A stretch of 10,009 bases of DNA. Source: Sedimenticola sp. (GTDB lineage Bacteria; Pseudomonadota; Gammaproteobacteria; Chromatiales; Chromatiaceae). Made by a program: the position numbers and the translations under genes. The stretch covers positions 1-10,009 of the forward strand of contig JALWGP010000250.1 in NCBI GenBank assembly GCA_027038775.1, read 5' to 3'. The notes below the pieces were generated by a model. The model saw only the letters and a list, made by a program, of their open reading frames with translations, did no database searches and was not told the origin of the DNA. Position 1 is the first letter of the stretch. Every line of letters begins with the position of its first letter. Of the stretch, positions 5,901-10,009 are shown piece after piece.

Positions 5901-7729
5901 GACAGCAGCGGGATCACGTCCAAAGTCTTTTCCCTGATCCCCTTGATGACCTCTTCCCACGGCTTGTTTTCCGGTCCAACCCATTCGATGCCCAGCTGGC
6001 GCCCCAGCAACTCCATGTAGTCATGGGAGATGCCCTGGTATTCGCCCTTTTCATCGATGAATTCCATCGGTGGCCAGGCGCGATCGATACCCAGTCGTAT
6101 CTTCCTGTGTTTTTGCAGCCAGAGACGTTCGTCGTCGCTGAGCTTCACCGCAGGCAGCTCCTGGGCATCGGGGTTTCTGAGCCAGCGCCGCTCGATCTGG
6201 ATGCGTTCGGAGGAGGGAATGTCGTCGAGGGCCTTTTGCAGGATGTCACGCAGCCGTGGCCAGTCCTTGCGTACCCCCAGTGCCAGAATGGATCCCGGTT
6301 TGTTCAGCGTGCCGTGGATCCGCAGATTGGTGAGAAAGTGCTTGTCGATCAGGTAGAGTGCCACCGCACGGTTTCCGGCATAGGCGTCGGCGTCGCCACG
6401 TGATACCGCTTCCAGCGCGGCCAGGGTGTCGACATAGAGTTTCAGCTCAACGTCGGGATAGTGCTGCCGGAAATATTCGACGTTGCCAAAACCGCGTTCC
6501 AGCGCGAGCTTCCTGCCGGCCAGCGCGTTTTCGGAAGCGATGAAGGGCACCCTTTTGCGCGCGACGATGACATGGGGAATCTCCAGGTAAGGGGTGGTGA
6601 AGTGGAACAGCGGTTCACGGGAGGGCTTGGGCGTGATGTCCAGGAGCACGTCCATGCGCTTGCCGGCGACCTCGTCGTACAGCTGCTCCCATTCTCCGGG
6701 CACCGGCAACAACAGGTTTCCCAGCCGGCTGTTCAGCGCCTGGAGATAGCCGAGGCTGATCCCGGTGGGTACGCCGTTTTCATCGAGAAAGCTGAATGGC
6801 GGCCAAGCCTTCATGACTCCCACGGTGATCGGGCTGTTTTCCATCAGCCATTGGCGATCGGCTATCGGCAATGACCGCAGGAAATCTCGGTTCCTGCCAT
6901 GGCCCCCGGGGTTCAGCCGGTCCAGGTCCAGAATGGCGGCGCGTTCATCGTCGCTGATGTCGTCCAGCGCCTTCTGCAGGATGTCGCGCAGAACGGGCCA
7001 GTCTTTGCGCACGCCAATGGCATTGGTGGATTGCGAGATGTCCACCCGGCCGGTGGCCCGGATGCCGGTGAGCAGCTCGTTCCGGATGATGTACATGGCC
7101 ACCGCCCGGTTGCCGATGTAGGCGTCCACTTCATGGCGGGCGACGGCGTCGAGGGCGCTGCTGGTGTCGGGATAGGTTCTGACCCGGATTTCGGGATAAT
7201 GCTTTTTCAGAACGTCGATCAGGAAGAAGCCCTGTTCCAGGCCGACGGACTTTCCCGCGAGGTCGTCGAGACGGGCGACGGGCGGGCTCTCCTCGCTGGT
7301 GAAGATGACATGGGGAATGCGGATGTAAGGGGTGGTGAAATGGAAATCGGCTTCGCGATCCGGGCGTGGGGTGATGTCCAGCAGGGCGTCCAGGCGGCGC
7401 TCCTTGACCCCGTCGTAGATCTCTTTCCATGCCCCAGGCACCACCTGGAGGCGTCCCCCCAGCCTTTTGTTCAGCGCCTGGATCAGGCGTACACCGATGC
7501 CCTGCGGCTTGCCCTGCAGATCCAGGTAGTCCATCGGCGGCCAGGCGTTGTTGATCCCGACCCGGATCCTGGGGTGGTTTTCCAGCCAGGCCTGCTGTTC
7601 CGGGGTAAGGCTGAAAGCGGCCGCCCCTGCCATGGAGTGGAGCAGCAGGGCCAGCACGAGTACCCGTCTCCTCCAGTGGGCGAAGAGTCGGTGGTGGATA
7701 AGGGTCAATGACTGAATCAGGTGGGTCAT
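2951..7729 (-). CDS. Hybrid sensor histidine kinase with three tandem periplasmic binding domains (EvgS/BvgS type)
   Basis: A 1592-residue inner-membrane sensor kinase and phosphorelay protein. Order: signal peptide (about 1-38, hydrophobic core RVLVLALLL); three SBP_bac_3-type solute-binding domains (about 41-268, 289-518, 529-760), each opening with an AWPP motif (62, 308, 551) and closing with GVRKDWP (239, 485, 728); one membrane helix (about 771-791); PAS (about 803-930); HisKA with phospho-acceptor H952 in the SHEIRTP box; HATPase with N1065/N1069, DTGIG (1101) and GTGLGL (1131); receiver 1 (1187-1303: E1192, D1193, D1238, T1268, K1290); receiver 2 (1328-1443: E1333, D1334, D1377, T1407, K1429); and HPt with H1525 in AHTLKG. 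All phosphorelay residues look intact. BvgS and EvgS usually have two binding domains and one receiver. The binding domains suggest small ligands such as amino acids, but the ligand is unknown. The start ATG 7729 has a weak AGGA site ten bases upstream and is followed directly by the signal peptide. The likely downstream partner is the receiver protein at 495-941. Confidence 0.97.
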   Translation of the reverse strand: MTHLIQSLTLIHHRLFAHWRRRVLVLALLLHSMAGAAAFSLTPEQQAWLENHPRIRVGINNAWPPMDYLDLQGKPQGIGVRLIQALNKRLGGRLQVVPGAWKEIYDGVKERRLDALLDITPRPDREADFHFTTPYIRIPHVIFTSEESPPVARLDDLAGKSVGLEQGFFLIDVLKKHYPEIRVRTYPDTSSALDAVARHEVDAYIGNRAVAMYIIRNELLTGIRATGRVDISQSTNAIGVRKDWPVLRDILQKALDDISDDERAAILDLDRLNPGGHGRNRDFLRSLPIADRQWLMENSPITVGVMKAWPPFSFLDENGVPTGISLGYLQALNSRLGNLLLPVPGEWEQLYDEVAGKRMDVLLDITPKPSREPLFHFTTPYLEIPHVIVARKRVPFIASENALAGRKLALERGFGNVEYFRQHYPDVELKLYVDTLAALEAVSRGDADAYAGNRAVALYLIDKHFLTNLRIHGTLNKPGSILALGVRKDWPRLRDILQKALDDIPSSERIQIERRWLRNPDAQELPAVKLSDDERLWLQKHRKIRLGIDRAWPPMEFIDEKGEYQGISHDYMELLGRQLGIEWVGPENKPWEEVIKGIREKTLDVIPLLSPNRERETYVNFTKPLVNARVVIINRRGEGSIDKLAELDGKRVAMVRGYSVTFDLQRDYPGIVPDLHDSVSEALHAVSDGRSTAFVGILPVAGYLIGKEGLSNLQVAGTTEYAKSFSMGVRKDWPELVGILNKAIDTLDDATRNRILRRWSTVVFKQKTDYTLVFQVVTVLFLIMLIGSIWIRQIKRANRALSESRERLALALQAGQLGSWEAWLDPQNQLHMRVDRTGRRQLGMLAPDEGAEYEEISIQDFLAALAEEYRDPVAQQIEQYLAGTGSDIQLEYRTAEQGRWLYVRGRALEKDPVGKPLQVVGISLDITERKKAHQALEQASRFKSEFLANMSHEIRTPMNAVIGLAYLLAKTPLTPQQRDYVRKIRTSARSLLGIIDDILDFSKIEAGKLSIEDRPFDFEEILENISVLAQTQLRDKPVEFLYRLSPDIPKRLIGDAHRINQILTNLVSNAIKFTEQGSIVLSARVKKRTQQEILLQLEVRDTGIGIPKERIDSLFDAFVQGDGSTTRRFGGTGLGLSITKKLCSLMGGSVQVESREGKGSTFRVELPLKVAEEDGLTEVATDLQGLRILLVEDNPTAQEVISDLLRSLTHQVTVVSTGEEALALLDDPENRFDLLFIDWRLPGMNGDEVARIVQERFGPQRPTLILITGYGREIMEHPLDEDCIDGLLVKPLTPSLVNDAIMGACGIHRPTAMDLKKDPRREVRFEGRVLLAEDNEINRQVAVELLEHMGVRVETVSDGAAAVEAVERERPDLVFLDIQMPVMDGYEAARRIRELPGMADLPIYAMTANALVGDAEKSLAAGMDGHIAKPIDPDKLRQVLLRHLPLRSAAELPTSRSRSDNGELIPTPCCPSCIDIRQGIQMVGGNRDFYLQMLKNFLERHGDCADTMKRLIADSRLEEAIREAHTLKGVASNIGAMELQHAAAELEEALRQGRPTDEQLESFSDKAQELFAALRQITAIPPDTTSGDRAPD
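5450..7609 (-). repeat. Three tandem solute-binding domain repeats inside the kinase gene
   Basis: Repeat 1 spans about 7609-6926, repeat 2 about 6865-6176, repeat 3 about 6145-5450. Repeats 1 and 2 are close, near half identical by eye, sharing for example LDITP.P.RE, FHFTTPY, IPHVI, GNRAVA and GVRKDWP.LRDILQKALDDI. Repeat 3 is clearly more distant. This suggests a later duplication of the membrane-distal domain within the gene. Confidence 0.85.
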
Positions 7730-7741
7730 GTGGACTGCGTC

Positions 7742-7882
7742 CTATGAGGGACAGGCTTGGCTTTTTCCTGCTTCTCCCGAAGCAGGAAGCCCGGCGGAAG
7801 GTAGAAAAATCGAGCCTGCCACTTCGCTTCCATGGTCAAAAAGCCCGGTAACAGGCTTTTCAGCCTCCTGCTGAAAATTCAT
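7742..7882 (-). CDS. Possible 46-residue leader ORF upstream of the kinase
   Basis: An ATG at 7882 opens 46 codons ending at TAG 7744..7742, in the same frame as the kinase and only 12 bases before its ATG. The TAG overlaps the AGGA that serves as the kinase ribosome site (TAGGA), so stopping ribosomes could restart on the kinase. A GAGGGG lies three bases before the ATG, but the candidate promoter would start transcription at about 7885, making the ORF nearly leaderless. The product has no recognisable domain and no run of one amino acid typical of attenuation peptides. It may be chance; its span contains all three hairpins of the leader. Confidence 0.25.
   Translation of the reverse strand: MNFQQEAEKPVTGLFDHGSEVAGSIFLPSAGLPASGEAGKSQACPS
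7759..7791 (-). promoter_or_regulatory. Long hairpin in the kinase leader
   Basis: GGCTT-(TTT)-CCTGCTTC (7759-7774) pairs with GAAGCAGG-AAGCC (7779-7791): 13 base pairs with a three-base bulge. Without the outer part, TTCCTGCTTC and GAAGCAGGAA form ten unbroken pairs. On the minus-strand RNA the loop is GGGA, a GNRA-type tetraloop. No T-run follows, so it is not an intrinsic terminator. It sits 30-62 bases before the kinase ATG and may affect translation or mRNA stability. Confidence 0.55.
7839..7877 (-). promoter_or_regulatory. Two mutually exclusive hairpins, attenuator-like
   Basis: On the minus strand hairpin A is TTTTCAGC-AGGAG-GCTGAAAA (7877-7857; eight perfect pairs). Hairpin B is AAAAGCC-(eight bases)-GGCTTTT (7860-7839; seven perfect pairs) followed by one more T, giving a five-T run (7842-7838), and looks like a weak intrinsic terminator. 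Both need the same AAAA (7860-7857), so only one can form at a time. The arrangement resembles an anti-terminator/terminator pair at the start of the kinase leader. B is nearly symmetric and could also act on plus-strand transcripts. Confidence 0.4.
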
Positions 7883-7891
7883 CGTCCCCTC

Positions 7892-7920
7892 AGTATAGAC
7901 CTGGAGGTGTCTCCTGAAGA
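7892..7920 (-). promoter_or_regulatory. Candidate promoter for the kinase, with a palindrome in its spacer
   Basis: TATACT (7897..7892; 5 of 6 to TATAAT) lies 17 bases after TCTTCA (7920..7915; 3 of 6 to TTGACA). Transcription would start near 7885, giving a leader of about 155 bases. The spacer contains GGAG-GTGT-CTCC (7903-7914), an inverted repeat that could bind a regulator. The good -10 and weak -35 would suit an activated promoter. Confidence 0.4.
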
Positions 7921-7944
7921 AACCCCTGGGCTTGGTCCTATACG
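7915..7944 (+). promoter_or_regulatory. Weak candidate divergent promoter toward the sugar dehydrogenase
   Basis: TATACG (7939-7944; 4 of 6) lies 18 bases after TGAAGA (7915-7920; 3 of 6). The same six base pairs serve as the -35 of the candidate kinase promoter on the other strand. It would leave a leader of about 230 bases before ATG 8179. No better promoter was found nearer the gene. Confidence 0.2.
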
Positions 7945-8178
7945 AAGCGGACCCCGTCCCAGCGGCGCGGGCACAAGGCGAAGTTTGCGGCCACCGGCCG
8001 ACTGTCGGCAAGGGTTTGGCGGGCCGGAGGGGGTGCAGGATGCAGGTTCTGAACCTTTTGCACGGATGACAGGGCCCCTCCCGTCGGAGAAAATGGTGAC
8101 CGGGGCGTGCCGGTTCCTTGTCTACAGTGTCGCGGGATTGCAGTCCATGATGCGTGTGCCCTCAGCGGAAATGAAATC
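7945..8178. other. Non-coding region upstream of the sugar dehydrogenase
   Basis: This stretch carries no credible gene. It holds a GC-rich inverted repeat (CCGGCC 7994-7999 with GGCCGG 8022-8027, with GCCGA-CTG-TCGGC inside) and the palindrome described at 8044-8056. Just before ATG 8179 there is only a weak GGAA ribosome site (8167-8170), eight bases away. Confidence 0.5.
8044..8056. promoter_or_regulatory. Perfect 13-base palindrome, possible operator
   Basis: AGGTTC-T-GAACCT is a perfect palindrome with a one-base centre, too tight for an RNA hairpin and better suited to a dimeric DNA-binding protein. It is loosely flanked by GTGCA (8033-8037) and TGCAC (8059-8063). It lies about 125 bases before the dehydrogenase start. 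The regulator is unknown. Confidence 0.35.
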
Positions 8179-9345
8179 ATGAAACCGGGATGTCTCCTTT
8201 TTTTGCTTGGCTGGCTTGTTCCGCTGGTTGCCGCCCAGGAGCCTGGGGCCCTGGAACTCGAACTGGTGACCAAGATGCCCGAGGGCGTGAAGCCCCTGGC
8301 GGTGCGCCATGCCGGTGACGGCCGCGGCCGTCTCTTCATCCTCGACCAGGCGGGGAGGATCTCCATCCACGACGGCGATCGATTGCTGGCGCGGCCCTTT
8401 CTCGACATCCGCCGGCGGGTCGCCAGCGGCGGAGAAAAGGGGCTGCTGGGGCTGGCCTTCTCTCCGCACTACGGCCGTGACGGCCGTTTCTACGTCAACT
8501 ACACCCTGCGCCGCGGCCGCCGGCTCTTCACCCGCATCTCCCGCTTCCGCGTTTCGGCGGAAGACCCGAACCTGGCGCGGGCCGGTTCCGAGGAGCCCAT
8601 CCTGGAAGTGGAGCAGCCCTGGGGCAACCACAACGGCGGCGATCTGCATTTCGGCCCGGACGGCTACCTCTACATCGGCCTGGGCGACGGTGGTGCCGCC
8701 GGTGATCCGCGCGACAACGCCCGCAACCTGCGCAGCCTGCTGGGCAAGATGCTGCGCATCGACGTGGAGGGGCGGCCCGCGCCAGGGGACGAGATCTGTG
8801 GTCGCAGGGCGGCCTATGGCATCCCGCCCGACAATCCCTTCCGCGGCCATGCGGACAGCTGCGACGAGATCTGGGCCCGAGGGCTGCGCAACCCCTGGCG
8901 CTGGAGCTTCGACCGGCTGACCGGAGACCTCTTTGTCGCCGACGTGGGGCAGGACGCCTGGGAGGAGGTGAACTTCCAGCCCGGCTCCAGCCGGGGCGGC
9001 GAGCACTACGGCTGGAGCTGCAAGGAAGGGAACCATCCATACGAGCAGGACCGTTGCGACGACGGCCCCATGGTATCACCGGTCCTCGAGTATGGGCACG
9101 AGCAGGGGCACTGCTCCATCACCGGCGGCTACCGCTACCGGGGGCCGGTGGAAGCGCTGCGGGGCCTCTACGTCTACGCCGACTTCTGCAGCGGCGAGGT
9201 CTGGTTCGCGCGCCGTACGGAGGAAGGCTGGCGGGCGAGCCCCTGGCGCCGTACCGGCCTGAACGTCTCCAGTTTCGGCGAGGACGAGGCGGGCAATCTC
9301 TACCTGGTCCACCTCGGTGGGGAGGTCTACCGCTTTGCACACTGA
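8179..9345 (+). CDS. PQQ-dependent sugar (aldose) dehydrogenase, exported
   Basis: A 388-residue protein of the soluble glucose dehydrogenase / aldose sugar dehydrogenase family (COG2133-type six-bladed beta-propeller). These enzymes oxidise aldoses in the periplasm with PQQ and calcium and pass electrons to the respiratory chain. Family blocks seen in order: KGLLGLAFSPHYGRDGRFYV (88-107), GNHNGGDLHFGPDGYLYIGL (149-168; H151 matches the catalytic His position), GDGGAAGDP, NLRSLLGKMLRID, IPPDNPF, GLRNPWRWSFD (235-245; R237-N238 match PQQ-contacting positions), FVADVGQDAWEEVNF and HYGWSCKEGNHPY. Length is normal for the family. The start at ATG 8179 gives a clear signal peptide (MKPGCLLFLLGWLVPLVAA, likely cut near residue 19-20); the frame opens earlier at 8107, but that would place 24 polar residues before it. 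Six cysteines in the mature part could form disulfides. The true substrate cannot be told from sequence. The 3' end overlaps the P-type ATPase gene. Confidence 0.93.
   Translation: MKPGCLLFLLGWLVPLVAAQEPGALELELVTKMPEGVKPLAVRHAGDGRGRLFILDQAGRISIHDGDRLLARPFLDIRRRVASGGEKGLLGLAFSPHYGRDGRFYVNYTLRRGRRLFTRISRFRVSAEDPNLARAGSEEPILEVEQPWGNHNGGDLHFGPDGYLYIGLGDGGAAGDPRDNARNLRSLLGKMLRIDVEGRPAPGDEICGRRAAYGIPPDNPFRGHADSCDEIWARGLRNPWRWSFDRLTGDLFVADVGQDAWEEVNFQPGSSRGGEHYGWSCKEGNHPYEQDRCDDGPMVSPVLEYGHEQGHCSITGGYRYRGPVEALRGLYVYADFCSGEVWFARRTEEGWRASPWRRTGLNVSSFGEDEAGNLYLVHLGGEVYRFAH
9319..9337 (+). promoter_or_regulatory. Ribosome site and TTG start inside the dehydrogenase 3' end
   Basis: GGGGAGGT ends eight bases before TTG, near-ideal spacing. 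It decides the start of the P-type ATPase, which otherwise has no ATG until codon 117. Confidence 0.7.
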
Positions 9346-10009
9346 AGAGAGGATCCCGGGGCACCCGCAGGCGCCCTTCCACGCCCTGCCGGCGGAGGAG
9401 GTGCTGGCGGCACTGCAGAGCTCCCGTCACGGCCTCTCCCTTTCCGAGGCGGGGGCAAGGCTCGAACTCCGCGGCCCCAATCGCCTGCCCCGGCCCCGTC
9501 CGCCGGGCCTGGGCCGGGTCTTCCTGCGCCAGTTCGCCAGCCCCCTCATCTACGTGCTGCTGGCAGCGGCGCTGCTCTCGGTGGCGATCCAACACTGGTC
9601 CGATGCGCTCTTCATCGCTGCCGTGCTGCTCATCAACGCGCTCATCGGCACCTTCCAGGAATACTCCGCCCAGCGGGCCGCGATGGCGCTGAACGCCCTG
9701 GTCACCACCCGCAGCCGAGTGGTGCGCGAGGGGGAGGCCTACGAGATCGACGCCGAGGAGCTGGTGCCCGGCGACCTGGTGCTCCTGGAGAGCGGCGACC
9801 GGGTTCCGGCAGACCTGCGCCTGCTTTCCGGCAGCGACCTGGAGACGGACGAATCCCTGCTCACCGGCGAGTCGCTGGCGGTCGCCAAGTCGGCCGACGT
9901 GGTACTGTCGCCCGACGCGCCCCTGGCCGAGCGGCGCAACATGGCCTTCGCCGGCACCCTGGTGGCGCGGGGGCAGGGGGAGGGCGTGGTGGTGGCCACC
10001 GGGCTGGAG
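9335..10009 (+). CDS. P-type cation-transporting ATPase, N-terminal part
   Basis: The first 225 codons of a P-type ATPase that runs off the window. A cation-ATPase N-terminal domain (about 14-70: FHALPAEEVLAAL, GLSLSEAGARL, GPNRLP) is followed by the first membrane pair (about 70-86 and 90-107) and the actuator domain with LVPGDLVLLESGDRVPADLR and the dephosphorylation motif TGES at 177-180. ETDESLLTGES and NMAFAGTLVARGQGEGVVVATG are typical of type II (calcium or sodium/potassium-like) pumps in bacteria. The phosphorylation site DKTGT lies beyond the window, so the ion is unknown. The start is taken as TTG 9335 because a strong ribosome site (GGGGAGGT, 9319-9326) lies eight bases upstream and no other start nearby has one. 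This overlaps the dehydrogenase by 11 bases, implying co-transcription and translational coupling. Confidence 0.9.
   Translation, partial: MHTEERIPGHPQAPFHALPAEEVLAALQSSRHGLSLSEAGARLELRGPNRLPRPRPPGLGRVFLRQFASPLIYVLLAAALLSVAIQHWSDALFIAAVLLINALIGTFQEYSAQRAAMALNALVTTRSRVVREGEAYEIDAEELVPGDLVLLESGDRVPADLRLLSGSDLETDESLLTGESLAVAKSADVVLSPDAPLAERRNMAFAGTLVARGQGEGVVVATGLE

Noticed and set aside
8122..9036. Open frame of 304 codons on the minus strand
   Set aside because: It is antisense to the PQQ dehydrogenase, whose family motifs are clear in the plus frame.
1..10009. CRISPR array, tRNA, rRNA, insertion sequence or attachment site
   Set aside because: No spaced direct repeats, cloverleaf-like segments, transposase motifs or terminal inverted repeats with target duplications were seen.

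Overview
The window looks like chromosomal DNA of a GC-rich bacterium, probably a gammaproteobacterium. That is an inference from the EvgS/BvgS-type hybrid kinase, the PQQ sugar dehydrogenase and the codon use; no rRNA, tRNA, phage, transposon or CRISPR sequence is visible to confirm it. All annotation comes from reading the sequence and its conceptual translations; no database was searched.

Layout. Minus strand, 1-328: a short coiled-coil protein that resembles the G/H peripheral-stalk subunit of V/A-type ATPases. It has its own candidate promoter and an ATGA overlap into a next gene that leaves the window, so it looks like the first gene of an ATPase operon. Minus strand, 495-7729: a signalling cluster read in the order hybrid histidine kinase (1592 aa), PAS-GGDEF-EAL c-di-GMP enzyme (about 552 aa), single-domain response regulator (148 aa). 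The last two overlap by ATGA. The kinase has a signal peptide, three tandem periplasmic solute-binding domains, one membrane helix, PAS, HisKA, HATPase, two receiver domains and HPt. Plus strand, 8179-10009: an exported PQQ-dependent sugar dehydrogenase, overlapped by 11 bases by a P-type cation ATPase that starts at TTG and runs off the window.

Two long non-coding stretches are rich in structure. The 449-base divergent region (7730-8178) holds a candidate promoter for the kinase, a leader with two mutually exclusive hairpins (one terminator-like), a long hairpin near the kinase start, a possible 46-codon leader ORF, and a perfect 13-base palindrome nearer the dehydrogenase. The 354-base gap between kinase and GGDEF-EAL gene (2597-2950) holds four successive stem-loops.

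How the genes may work together (inference): periplasmic ligands, perhaps amino acids or related compounds, are sensed by the three-domain kinase. Phosphate passes through the receivers and HPt to the free receiver protein, and the cluster's output is likely c-di-GMP turnover rather than direct transcription control, since no DNA-binding regulator is encoded here. The most unusual points are the three-domain sensor with an internal duplication, its pairing with a c-di-GMP enzyme and lone receiver, and the structured leader ahead of the kinase.
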